The notes below the pieces were generated by a model that was given only the letters and a program-made list of their open reading frames with translations, did no database searches and was not told the DNA's origin. A program made the translations under genes and the position numbers. A stretch of 64,000 nt of DNA. Origin: Bacillota bacterium (lineage in GTDB: Bacteria > Bacillota > Clostridia > Acetivibrionales > JAEXSP01). Shown here piece after piece: positions 8,393-16,547 of this stretch; the first letter of the stretch is position 1, and each line of letters starts with the position of its first letter. The stretch is from NCBI GenBank assembly GCA_023453795.1, contig JAEXSP010000015.1, positions 1 to 64,000 of the forward strand, written 5' to 3'.

Positions 8393-8468
8393 TTGTTTCT
8401 CACCTCACCTGAACCACTTCATGAATTTTAAAGCTGTACTCTTTATGGAATTCTATTATAATTCGATT

Positions 8469-8981
8469 TTATAGCTTCATATCAAAAAAATTACGTTTCT
8501 TTGCAGTGTCTATCTGGCCCGTGCTTCCGTAATTGTTGTTTACAGGCCCCATTCCAGCCATAAGGTTAATGGAAAAATCAATATATTCGAGTGAATTCTT
8601 AATTAGTTTCGAATTTAAATCATTTGTATTTTTCAATTCATTAATAAGATTATTAATTCTGTTTTGAAGCTTTGTAAGCTTATCTGTCTGGTCATTCTTC
8701 AACAGCTTGGCTATTTGACTAATAGTAATCTCAGAAGGCTTTACTTTGATCTGGTCGGAAATCTGTGACACAAGTTCTTCACGCCTGTTTTCAAGCCTGC
8801 CCATTTGCAATACAAGAGCCTGTTCCAGTTTCACTATATTTTCCAGTTCGTTTACTTTTCCGCCTGTAATGAGGTCTGTCTTATTTTTTGATATCCTCAG
8901 CACATCATCGAAGACTCTGGCTTCCTGTTCAAGAATAGACATCAGTTCGTTTATCATTTGTGCATCCAAGCTTTGCACCAC
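8469..8981 (-). CDS. flgN: FlgN-family flagellar export chaperone
   Basis: Cytoplasmic chaperone for FlgK/FlgL subunits. 170 aa, almost wholly helical with heptad-like spacing, as in the FlgN family. Contains DLITGGKVNELENIVKLEQ and a basic/Asn-rich second helix. It lies between flgM and flgK as in Bacillus (yvyG). The start is uncertain: GTG at 8981 touches its ribosome site AAGG, whereas TTG four codons later has better spacing. The C-terminal NNNYGSTG stretch is probably flexible. Confidence 0.85.
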   Translation of the reverse strand: MVQSLDAQMINELMSILEQEARVFDDVLRISKNKTDLITGGKVNELENIVKLEQALVLQMGRLENRREELVSQISDQIKVKPSEITISQIAKLLKNDQTDKLTKLQNRINNLINELKNTNDLNSKLIKNSLEYIDFSINLMAGMGPVNNNYGSTGQIDTAKKRNFFDMKL

Positions 8982-9029
8982 CCTTATCCTAGTGTGAAAA
9001 GCGGGATAATGACATTATCCCGCGAGTTG

Positions 9030-9317
9030 CTACACCTTCTGGTCAATTATTGATTTTAAGACCTTATCCGCTATCTCATTTCCGTTCACATCATATTTGC
9101 CCGATTCGTATTTTACGCTTAGATCGTTTACAATATCAGTTCGTATATCCGGAACATCCCTGGCTGCCTTCATCACAGTCTGAAAATCCTTTGCCTGGTT
9201 TGATATGGATATGACATCCTTTTTTGAGCTCACCCCGCTGGTCTTATCAACCCTATTGACATTTTTCTGTTTGTCATAGACACCTGAAACCCTTGGTATG
9301 TCTCCCCAAATTTTCAT
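9030..9317 (-). CDS. flgM: FlgM, anti-sigma-D factor
   Basis: Small protein that binds and inhibits sigma-D until it is exported through the finished hook-basal body. About 95 aa. The family start MKIWGDIPRV, the DVISISNQAKDFQ motif and a C-terminal amphipathic sigma-binding region (IRTDIVNDLSVKYESG) are visible. ATG at 9317 chosen to fit the family; a GTG three codons upstream (9326) is possible because the AAGGA site lies between the two ideal spacings. First gene of the operon, behind a sigma-D-type promoter, which gives feedback control. Confidence 0.9.
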   Translation of the reverse strand: MKIWGDIPRVSGVYDKQKNVNRVDKTSGVSSKKDVISISNQAKDFQTVMKAARDVPDIRTDIVNDLSVKYESGKYDVNGNEIADKVLKSIIDQKV

Positions 9318-9436
9318 AAAAACCACTCATCCTTCAAAAAATAATAGCTTAATTATCTTATCTATCTGTTCAGCTTTATTGCAGAGGTTCTGCTTATGCC
9401 ACCATATTGTGTCGTCGTTTATTTCCCTCATAAATA

Positions 9437-9463
9437 TTATCGGTATTTCCGTAAAATTATTTA
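9437..9463 (-). promoter_or_regulatory. Sigma-D (sigma-28) type promoter of the flgM-csrA operon
   Basis: Minus strand: -35 TAAA (9460-9463), 15-base spacer, -10 ACCGATAA (9437-9444). This is an almost exact sigma-D promoter and shares the -10 and spacer with the flagellin promoter at 2198-2224. It lies about 120 bases upstream of flgM in the only real gap of the flagellar block. Confidence 0.85.
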
Positions 9464-9529
9464 TATGTATTTAATAAAATTTCAAGGAGGGCAGGTCCTT
9501 ACAATTTTAAACATATACCTCTGCGTGTT

Positions 9530-9574
9530 TCACAAACAAAAAATTCTCAGGCAGCTTTGAGCTACCTGAGAATT
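9530..9574 (-). terminator. Terminator after the comFC-yvyF unit
   Basis: A 15-bp stem (9542-9556 with 9560-9574, one G-T pair) and 3-base loop, followed on the minus strand by a T-rich run. It lies 26 bases after the yvyF stop and isolates yvyF-comFC from flgM. Confidence 0.9.
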
Positions 9575-9599
9575 ATATCGTCATATCTATTAATTTTAG

Positions 9600-10031
9600 T
9601 TATTTTTTGTCATCCTTATTCAGGTATCGCATTCCGATAGCCTTCCTATCCGTCTCCGGAGCAGGAGGCTTAATAGTTCCGGCGATTCTGCTTGCTGTAG
9701 ATTGGAGGTCCTTGGCAAGCCCATTAGCGCATTCATTACAGAACCTTCCGGTTTTAATCGCTTTGCCGCAGCTCTCACATTCAAGAATGAGGTTTCCGTC
9801 ATCGTTTATGATTTCAAGACGTCCATCTTTTAAGTACTTTGTAATCTGTTCAACGCTTATATCCAAAGCTGTAGACACTTCCGTCATACTGGCTCCGGGG
9901 TACTTGTACAAAAATTCCTTTACCCTCTTAAAGTCCTCTTCATCCTGATCCTTGCAGACCTGACATATAGGAGCTCCTCCGATATAATTGAAAATCTTCC
10001 CACACCTTCTGCAATTTCTTATATCCGGCAT
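9600..10031 (-). CDS. yvyF: YvyF-like flagellar-operon zinc-ribbon protein (TIGR03826 type)
   Basis: 143 aa. Four CxxC pairs are visible (CRRC, CQVC near the N terminus; CESC, CNEC near residues 90-110), making two zinc ribbons. Between them, residues ~35-80 form a helix-turn-helix-like segment (YPGASMTEVSTALDIS, EQITKYLKDGRLE). The gene lies between comFC and flgM as in Bacillus. Function is unknown; a DNA- or protein-binding regulator of flagellar genes is plausible. Shine-Dalgarno GGGGGG. Confidence 0.88.
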   Translation of the reverse strand: MPDIRNCRRCGKIFNYIGGAPICQVCKDQDEEDFKRVKEFLYKYPGASMTEVSTALDISVEQITKYLKDGRLEIINDDGNLILECESCGKAIKTGRFCNECANGLAKDLQSTASRIAGTIKPPAPETDRKAIGMRYLNKDDKK

Positions 10032-10047
10032 AGCTATAACCCCCCAT

Positions 10048-10713
10048 TTAAAATTTTCTTCCCGATGCTATTACCGCAGCCGTTACATTTCGGGCACCGG
10101 AATTCTTCAAGACCCTTGCACATTCCTCCAAAGTTGAGCCGGTTGTCATTACATCGTCAACGAGAAGTATGGATTTATCATTTAATTCAGCAGTCTCGTT
10201 TACTGAAAAAGCCCCTTTGACATTTAAGCATCTCTCATCCTTTGACAAAAGACTCTGGCTGTTTGTACTTCTTATGCGCTTAAGCAGATTGGGTTCTTCT
10301 CTGATACCTGTTTCTCTTCCAAGAATCTTAGAAATCAGGAGGGATTGATTGTATCCCCTTTTTTTCTCTCTGTCTTTATGAAGAGGTACACTTATAATTA
10401 TATCAAATTCGCGATAATTTGTCATTTTTTTTGCTTTCTGAGCTAATAATTTTGCAAAAGTCCGGTAATAAGAAGATTTGCCGAAGAATTTATAACGTAT
10501 GAGCGATTCCTTTACTATGCCGGAATACTCACATACACAAATCACAGCATCCAAACAGCCGTATGTCTTTAACAATTTTTCATGGCTAATGCTTATAAAC
10601 GGTATTCTGTCATAACAGGAACCGCAGATTTCCAAACCGGAATCCGGACTGAGCAAAGTACCGCAAAAAATGCATTTTGGGGGAAAAACAAGCTTTATGA
10701 GACTTTCTATCAT
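10048..10713 (-). CDS. comFC: ComF-family phosphoribosyltransferase-like protein
   Basis: 221 aa. N-terminal zinc ribbon CIFCG and CGSC, then a type I phosphoribosyltransferase domain with PRPP loop SILLVDDVMTTGST at about 185-198. Homologs assist DNA uptake during transformation (ComFC) or act as GntX. Whether this organism is naturally competent cannot be judged here, since no comFA precedes it. It starts with GGTGAT upstream and is followed after 16 bases by yvyF, an arrangement conserved in Firmicutes. Confidence 0.9.
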   Translation of the reverse strand: MIESLIKLVFPPKCIFCGTLLSPDSGLEICGSCYDRIPFISISHEKLLKTYGCLDAVICVCEYSGIVKESLIRYKFFGKSSYYRTFAKLLAQKAKKMTNYREFDIIISVPLHKDREKKRGYNQSLLISKILGRETGIREEPNLLKRIRSTNSQSLLSKDERCLNVKGAFSVNETAELNDKSILLVDDVMTTGSTLEECARVLKNSGARNVTAAVIASGRKF

Positions 10714-10854
10714 ATTATCACCATTTACATTTTATAACATGCCTGACACATAAATCAATCATATTGGGATATTGTTATAAAGCACTTTTTTTGTTAGAAT
10801 ATATTTGAATTTTCAATATCGGTTAAACTCTATCACAGGGGGGTAAATTTACTT

Positions 10855-11109
10855 ATGTACAAAGGAAAAGTTGATAAAAATGAGTCATTGGATCCAAATT
10901 ACAGAGTAAAATTTTCTTATACGGACGATAAGTACTCCATACCGGATGGAGAAGCAACTTTTACAAGAAAATCTCCCTTTCCGGTAGTAACTTTTAATGA
11001 CTATACCGATTATGTCATAGAGAAACTGGAGGTTGATAGTGATACAGTCAAAAACATAAAGCTCGAGATCGGCAAAACAGTTTTCGACTTTATGATGAAT
11101 GCACAATAG
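10855..11109 (+). CDS. Unknown 84-aa protein
   Basis: I do not recognise this family. 84 aa, charged, soluble, no Cys, no signal peptide or membrane helix. It appears beta-rich with YRVKFSYTDDKYSIPDGEA and SPFPVVTFNDYTDYVI. A strong AGGGGGG ribosome site and its isolation on the plus strand between two minus-strand genes support it as real. It ends 3 bases before the recD2 stop on the other strand, so the two genes converge tail to tail without a visible terminator. Confidence 0.7.
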   Translation: MYKGKVDKNESLDPNYRVKFSYTDDKYSIPDGEATFTRKSPFPVVTFNDYTDYVIEKLEVDSDTVKNIKLEIGKTVFDFMMNAQ

Positions 11110-11112
11110 CCG

Positions 11113-13338
11113 CTATAATTCGGCTATTCCAAGAAAACACTTTCTGAGTTTATCCGAAAGCCCCGAATATCTCAGCATTTCTTTTTTATTCAGAATCATT
11201 TCGTTTAATGTATTCGCTGCTCCCACAAGTATTACGAGGTCTTTCGCTCTTGTTACCGCCGTATAAAGCAGGTTTCTGGTCATAAGTATCTGCGGCCCCG
11301 GGAAAACAGGCATTAACACGACCGGAAACTCGGAGCCCTGACTTTTGTGTATAGTTATGGCATAGGCCGGTTCAATCTCATCCAATATGCCGAAATCATA
11401 TTCTACTGTCTTCTCATCTTCGAATTGCACTATGACTTTCTGTTCTTCATTATCTATTTGCTTTATTATACCCGTATCCCCGTTAAAAACCCCCAGGCCT
11501 TCTGTATTCCCACCTGAGGCTGAGTCTACCCACCTGAGGTTATAATTGTTCTTTATCTGCATAACCCTGTCACCTTCGCGAAAAACAAAGTCCCTATACA
11601 GCTTTTCGCTTTTATGCCTGTCCGGTGCATTAAGAGCCTTCTGGAGCTCAATGTTAAGATTTGTGACGCCTATTACTCCCTTTTTGGTTGGTGTCAGAAC
11701 CTGTATATGTCTTATCGGATCATATCCGTAAGACGCCGGAAGCCTTTTACTGCATAGCTCAACAACAGTCCGCACAAGGCTGTCTCCGGTATTTCTCTGA
11801 AGAAAGAAAAAATCTTTGTCCTTTACATTTAGATAAGGCATATCCCCATTGTTTATCCGATGGGCATTCGTTATAATCATACTCTCAGCAGCTTGTCTGA
11901 ATACCTCAGTCAGTCTGACCGTTTTTAACATACTGCTGTCAATAATATCCTTAAGCACATTACCCGCCCCAACAGAGGGCAATTGGTCTACGTCCCCCGC
12001 AAGAACAAGGCGTTTGCCGGAGGTTACCGCCTTAAGCAGACTATTCATAAGAATGATATCTACCATTGACATTTCATCTATTATCACTACATCAGCTTCA
12101 ATAGGGTTGCTTTCGTCCCGCATGAAGACTGTCTCATTGTCTGCACCCATATACCCTATCTCAAGAAGTCTGTGTATGGTTTTAGCCTCGTAGCCGGTGG
12201 CCTCCGACATTCTCTTTGCTGCACGGCCTGTTGGAGCAGCAAGCGCAAACCCGCATCCATTCATCTCCAAAAGGCTTATTATACTCTTAATTATAGTAGT
12301 CTTTCCAGTACCGGGACCGCCTGTTATAACCGTTACCCCATTAAGTAAAGCTTCCTTTATCGCAGTTTTCTGTTTGTCGGCAAGGCTGATTCCCTGTATT
12401 GTCTGTATCTCTTCAATATTCTTGTCAATCTCCAGCTCATTCAGTTCAAAGCCGGTACAGGACAATTCGGCAAGCTTCCTTGACACATTTGCTTCTGCCT
12501 GATAATAAGCGCTTAGAAACACCTTATTGATTTGATTATCTCTTTGTACGCTTATAAGCTTATCTATCGTCAGCGATACAAGTGCATCACCTATATCTGT
12601 CACATTGACTTCCAAAAGGTCCGATGTATATTCTTTGAGCCTTTCCTCCGGCAAATATGAATGTCCGTTTACCGCTGCCTGAGACAAAACATACCTGATG
12701 CCGCTTCTGATGCGGTATTTTGATGCAGGGTCGATCCCCATATTTTGTGCGATCCTGTCTGCTTTCCTGAAACCTATTCCGAATATTTCATCGGAAAGCT
12801 TGTACGGGTTCGCTTTTATTTCATCAATGGTCTTATCTCCAAAGGCTTTGTATATTTTTGCCGAATAAACAGGTCCTATTCCATATTCCTGAAAAAACAT
12901 AACAACAGACCTCAGCCCTTTTTGTTCATTGAAGGCCTGTCCTATTTTTATTGCCTTATCATAGCTTATACCCTTTATTTCCGAAAGCTTTTCCGGATGG
13001 GAACCTATAATTTCAAGAGTGTTCTCTTCGAATTTCTCCACTATCTTTCTGGCAGTAGCCGGCCCTATACCTTTAATCACGCCGGATGCAAGATATTTTT
13101 CAATAGCATTCGCACTTTCCGGAAGCAGCTTTTCATAAGTCTCAACCTTTAGCTGTTCACCATAGTCAGGATGAGTAACCCAATTGCCGGTCACCCTTAT
13201 TGTTTCACCAATATTGATGAAGGGCATGTAGCCCACTGCCGTAACATTTTCCTCAGGAGACTTTATTTCGCACACTGTATATCCGTTTATCTCATTTGAA
13301 TAAATAATTTCTTCCACAGTACCTTCAAGCGTTATCAT
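11113..13338 (-). CDS. recD2: RecD2-type ATP-dependent DNA helicase
   Basis: Superfamily 1B 5'-3' helicase acting in repair without RecBC. 741 aa. N-terminal OB-like region and helix-hairpin-helix repeats (IKGIGPATARKIVEKF), then Walker A GGPGTGKTT (~340), Walker B VVIIDEMSMVD, motif LTEVFRQ and C-terminal UvrD-like AITIHKSQGSEFPVV. Start ATG at 13338 fits AAGGATG with five-base spacing. An upstream in-frame start would add 14 unsupported residues. Confidence 0.95.
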   Translation of the reverse strand: MITLEGTVEEIIYSNEINGYTVCEIKSPEENVTAVGYMPFINIGETIRVTGNWVTHPDYGEQLKVETYEKLLPESANAIEKYLASGVIKGIGPATARKIVEKFEENTLEIIGSHPEKLSEIKGISYDKAIKIGQAFNEQKGLRSVVMFFQEYGIGPVYSAKIYKAFGDKTIDEIKANPYKLSDEIFGIGFRKADRIAQNMGIDPASKYRIRSGIRYVLSQAAVNGHSYLPEERLKEYTSDLLEVNVTDIGDALVSLTIDKLISVQRDNQINKVFLSAYYQAEANVSRKLAELSCTGFELNELEIDKNIEEIQTIQGISLADKQKTAIKEALLNGVTVITGGPGTGKTTIIKSIISLLEMNGCGFALAAPTGRAAKRMSEATGYEAKTIHRLLEIGYMGADNETVFMRDESNPIEADVVIIDEMSMVDIILMNSLLKAVTSGKRLVLAGDVDQLPSVGAGNVLKDIIDSSMLKTVRLTEVFRQAAESMIITNAHRINNGDMPYLNVKDKDFFFLQRNTGDSLVRTVVELCSKRLPASYGYDPIRHIQVLTPTKKGVIGVTNLNIELQKALNAPDRHKSEKLYRDFVFREGDRVMQIKNNYNLRWVDSASGGNTEGLGVFNGDTGIIKQIDNEEQKVIVQFEDEKTVEYDFGILDEIEPAYAITIHKSQGSEFPVVLMPVFPGPQILMTRNLLYTAVTRAKDLVILVGAANTLNEMILNKKEMLRYSGLSDKLRKCFLGIAEL

Positions 13339-13443
13339 ACATTCATCCTTAAGTAAATATGAAGTAAGGTCCACCACCAAACAATATAAGTATATCTTAA
13401 AATAGTATTCAATAAAAGAAAAGACTGATTGATATAAATAAAA

Positions 13444-13806
13444 TCAGCCTTCGCCTGTCTTCCTGAATGTTTCAAATATCCTATCCTTTTCTCTTTCTTT
13501 GTACACCTGAATGCAATAGCCGTCCTCAAGTTTTTCAAGCATATCGGGAGTTTGGTCTGTTGACCCCATATCAATTATAGCCAGCTTTTCACCGGGTGTA
13601 ATATCTTCTACAATATGCTTTGAAAAAATATCCCTTACGGTCCCTTCAATAGTGTTTTCCTGATTTCTTACCATTAAAACCAATTTGACGTCAGTATTGC
13701 TATTTATTGTTCTGAGACGTATTGAATATGTAATGCTTGATATAAGGGCAAAGGCCCCGTAAATTGCAAGCAGATAAGTAAATATTTCAGTACAGACCGC
13801 AATCAT
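13444..13806 (-). CDS. Membrane-anchored, GT2-like fragment of unknown function
   Basis: 120 aa from the ATG with a perfect GGAGG seven bases upstream. One transmembrane helix (residues ~5-27), then a cytosolic segment resembling the first half of a family-2 glycosyltransferase: VKLVLMVRNQENTIEGTV, then LAIIDMGSTDQTPDML where the UDP-sugar-binding DDGSTD would be. The catalytic second half is absent, so transferase activity is unlikely. I cannot tell a degenerate remnant from a small conserved family. Upstream of recD2, same strand, 105-base gap. Confidence 0.65.
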   Translation of the reverse strand: MIAVCTEIFTYLLAIYGAFALISSITYSIRLRTINSNTDVKLVLMVRNQENTIEGTVRDIFSKHIVEDITPGEKLAIIDMGSTDQTPDMLEKLEDGYCIQVYKEREKDRIFETFRKTGEG

Positions 13807-14150
13807 CCTTATCCCTCCGTAAGCAGTGCCATACTGCATATTATGATTTTTGTGCTTCAACTGTTACCGGAGGCTTGGATACACATATTGGCAATTCTTC
13901 CATTTCTGTATTCTATTTTTTAAACAATAATTTGCAGGATTTTGAAAAAAACTGTCGAATATATAATTTATAAATTAGGTAATCATTCTTAAGATTGGCT
14001 TATTGAAAGAAAAGGCGGTCTTTTTCTTTCTATATTAAATGAATTAAATAACTTATACAGAATTGCATACCAGGAACCGAATGAATCATATTTTTTCAAC
14101 TTAGATATTAATGGAGTTAATTAGCGACATCTGAAGCAAGGAGGTTACCT
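13807..14150. other. Divergent intergenic region
   Basis: 344 bases between two divergently transcribed genes. The only structure I see is an inverted repeat of A-rich and T-rich arms (14005-14013 with 14022-14030) around GGCGGTC. No convincing -35/-10 pair with 17-base spacing was found for either gene, and no ORF with a ribosome site. The last 12 bases hold the AAGGAGG for the HD-GYP gene. Confidence 0.5.
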
Positions 14151-15206
14151 ATGAAGCAATTAGCAGTTTGCGACCTGAAACCCGGCATGAAACTTGCAAA
14201 AGATGTTTACTTAAATGACGGCAGGCTGCTTCTATTAACAGGTTTTATTATTAAACCCAGATACATAAGAAAAATGGAACTCTTCGAAATCCCATATGTT
14301 TATGTCGAAGAAGGAGAAGCAGTCCCATTGTCTGACATAAGTGAGGAAAAAGTATACGCTGAAGCTTTCACCACTATCAAGTCAGTACTTACAAGTGTCC
14401 GGGAAGGAAAAGCACTTGATATTGTTACTGTAAAGGATACTGTTAACGACATCGTCCATAAAGTGATGAATAATGAGTCAGTATTTATGCAATTGACCGG
14501 TATTAGAGATATCGACAATTACACTTTTTTGCATTCTGTTGATGTCTGCATTTATTCTGTTATTACAGGAAAAAACATGGGGCTTTCTAAGGAAGAGCTT
14601 ACAGAATTGGGAGTCGGCGCAATATTGCATGATGTCGGGAAATGCAAAATTCCTTTGGAGATACTTCTGAAACCGGGTAAGCTTACCGATGACGAATTTC
14701 ATATTATGAAACTCCATTCTATATACGGTCATGAAATTATAACCAACACCGACGGTCTTAATAAGCGTGTAGCAAATATCGCCATACAGCACCACGAAAA
14801 ATGGGATGGAACAGGTTATCCTTTAGGGTTGAGCAATTATCAGATTGATAAGCTTTCCAGGATAGTTACGGTTGCAGATATATATGATGCTTTAACTGCA
14901 GACAGGGTGTACAAAAAGCGTGACCTTCCCCATGAGGCCGCCGAATACATACTTGGGAATTCTTCAATCCTGATAGACCCGGAAATAGCTAAGGTTTTTA
15001 TAAAAAATATTGCCGTATATCCCGAAGGATCAATAGTGCTTCTTAACACGGGAGAAATCGGCAGCGTAATAGAGAGCAACAAGAACATGTCTATAAGACC
15101 AAAAGTAATGGTTATTGCCAGAAATGACGGACCCCCTATTCTGCAACCCTATGAAATTAACCTGCTGAATAATCCGAGCGTTTTTATAATAGATTTGCTC
15201 AGCTGA
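14151..15206 (+). CDS. HD-GYP domain protein, probable c-di-GMP phosphodiesterase
   Basis: 351 aa. An N-terminal ~110 residues without a recognised fold precede an HD-GYP domain. Metal-binding HD at 160-161 (AILHDVGK), KLHSIYGHEI, then HHEKWDGTGYP at 214-224 and VADIYDALTADR. These residues are those needed for c-di-GMP hydrolysis. No membrane segment, so it is cytosolic. AAGGAGG eight bases before ATG. A terminator follows. Together with the GGDEF protein at 29070 it points to c-di-GMP control of motility or surface life. Confidence 0.93.
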   Translation: MKQLAVCDLKPGMKLAKDVYLNDGRLLLLTGFIIKPRYIRKMELFEIPYVYVEEGEAVPLSDISEEKVYAEAFTTIKSVLTSVREGKALDIVTVKDTVNDIVHKVMNNESVFMQLTGIRDIDNYTFLHSVDVCIYSVITGKNMGLSKEELTELGVGAILHDVGKCKIPLEILLKPGKLTDDEFHIMKLHSIYGHEIITNTDGLNKRVANIAIQHHEKWDGTGYPLGLSNYQIDKLSRIVTVADIYDALTADRVYKKRDLPHEAAEYILGNSSILIDPEIAKVFIKNIAVYPEGSIVLLNTGEIGSVIESNKNMSIRPKVMVIARNDGPPILQPYEINLLNNPSVFIIDLLS

Positions 15207-15255
15207 TGGAAATAGACTCGGAGTAAAATTAAATTTTATAAAGTATATAAATAGC

Positions 15256-15287
15256 GCACTGATTAAATGTTCAGTGCCATTTTTTAT
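15256..15287 (+). terminator. Terminator after the HD-GYP gene
   Basis: Stem GCACTGA/TCAGTGC (15256-15262 with 15271-15277), 8-base loop, then CATTTTTTATT. It lies 50 bases after the stop. Confidence 0.8.
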
Positions 15288-15376
15288 TCTCAAAAAGATT
15301 TTCCTTTTTCGTAGCACAATAATAAGTGTTTTTGCCTAGCATATATGGTAAAATTAGTATACGTGGAGGGGTTTAG

Positions 15377-15988
15377 ATGAAAATAAAGATCCGTATAGCA
15401 ATAATATCCCTAGGCATCTTTTTATTGTGTCTTGCAACCATAGGAGGAGTTTACTTTTTCAAGATACATAACAACTCTGACCCTATAAAAGAGATAATTG
15501 TTGAAGGCAATTATGCTGGATATGACTCAGAAACGAAAATGAGCATTGCTGCTGACCTAATTTTATACGGTTCACCTGTAGACAATTTTGAAGATAGTAA
15601 ACACGTGAATAATTATTCAGACGGAATACTAGCAGATTTTTATACTCTGACAAAATTCAAAATAAAAAATATAATTAAAAAGACAGCAGGATTAAATATT
15701 AAAAAAGGAAATATACTTGATGTTCTAGAGCCCTTAACCCTTATTGATGACAACAATGGTAAGAGGATTTTGGAGATCGAGGGATATAAGCCTATGGAAA
15801 AAGGCACAAACTATGTCATTTATCTTAAAAAAAACGATGTGGGCGACTATTGTGTAATAAATATGTCAAACGGGCGATTTAACATAGATAATGATAGTGA
15901 TAACATGAATAGCAGACATAAAGCCATTAAGGATGATGTATTATTAAGATATTCAAAGGAATTTTCCGACTCCCGTGGAAATAACTAA
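15377..15988 (+). CDS. Unknown membrane-anchored extracytoplasmic protein
   Basis: 203 aa, family not recognised. A signal anchor or uncleaved signal peptide (KIKIRIAIISLGIFLLCL, residues ~2-29) is followed by an external domain rich in Lys, Asp and Asn with no Cys. Residues ~35-60 (IKEIIVEGNYAGYDSETK) and KNDVGDYCVINMSNGRF look like strands of a small beta domain. No lipobox. Ribosome site GGAGGGG. Single-gene unit between the HD-GYP terminator and a weak inverted repeat after the stop. Confidence 0.75.
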   Translation: MKIKIRIAIISLGIFLLCLATIGGVYFFKIHNNSDPIKEIIVEGNYAGYDSETKMSIAADLILYGSPVDNFEDSKHVNNYSDGILADFYTLTKFKIKNIIKKTAGLNIKKGNILDVLEPLTLIDDNNGKRILEIEGYKPMEKGTNYVIYLKKNDVGDYCVINMSNGRFNIDNDSDNMNSRHKAIKDDVLLRYSKEFSDSRGNN

Positions 15989-16023
15989 ACAGTAATAAGG
16001 TATCACTATTTCAATGCCTCGTT

Positions 16024-16056
16024 TTTATTTCCCTCGAATTCGGGGGAATTAAAATT
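16024..16056. terminator. Weak terminator-like inverted repeat
   Basis: An imperfect inverted repeat centred on GAATTC with CCCTC/GGGGG arms and A/T-rich flanks, 36 bases after the unknown membrane protein. U-tract is poor, so this is a candidate only. Confidence 0.35.
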
Positions 16057-16123
16057 TTATAGTGTAAATGGAATAACCTGTGAATTATTACTAAAACTAT
16101 TCGTGCCCCACCAAAAACACCTC

Positions 16124-16363
16124 TCATTGACCGTACTTAACCAAATCGTACAGTCTTTTGTTTTGATAAATCCGCTCCTTACCTATTTTCTCAGAAGTAA
16201 GAAATCCCTCTTTTTCAAGAGAAGATAGGTAATTAACCGCTGTCTTTCTTGTTACAGATAAGCCCCTTTCAATATAGACGGTTTTTGTATAAAACTCGTA
16301 GAACAGCAGCTTAATTAATTCCTTTGAATATATTTTAGGCAGCTTTTCCTTAATCTCCAACAC
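16124..16363 (-). pseudogene. Fic-family protein remnant (C-terminal winged helix only)
   Basis: 79 codons matching, as far as I recognise, the C-terminal winged helix of Fic/DOC AMP-transferases: IKEKLPKIYSKELIKLL, then RKTAVNYLSSLEKEGFL and KIGKERIYQNKRLYDLV. The catalytic Fic motif HxFx(D/E)GNGR is absent; an in-frame TAG three codons upstream of the GTG and no ribosome site argue for a 5'-deleted remnant. The flank to 16547 holds only an AT-rich inverted repeat (16411-16448). A free-standing DNA-binding protein is the alternative. Confidence 0.55.
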
Positions 16364-16505
16364 TTCTAGCTAATTTTTACCCATGTCAATTCTATATAGG
16401 TAAATAACGCAAAAAATTACCCTCGTTAAATTCATATGGGTAGTTTTTCTGATTTTTTTCTTTCATAGATGGGACTGTAAATATGGAGAATATAAAACAA
16501 TACAC

Positions 16506-16537
16506 AAAAGGGATTTGAGCCCCCTCAAATCCCTTTT
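16506..16537 (-). terminator. Terminator after metK
   Basis: Perfect 14-bp stem AAAAGGGATTTGAG/CTCAAATCCCTTTT with 4-base loop, starting 10 bases after the metK stop. Confidence 0.9.
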
Positions 16538-16547
16538 GACTAGCCGT

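Noticed and set aside
9437..9463. Sigma-A promoter for flgM
   Set aside because: The -10 ACCGATAA and the 15-base spacing are those of sigma-D.
13942..13967. Promoter TTGAAA/TATAAT upstream of the HD-GYP gene
   Set aside because: The spacer is only 14 bases, too short for sigma-A.
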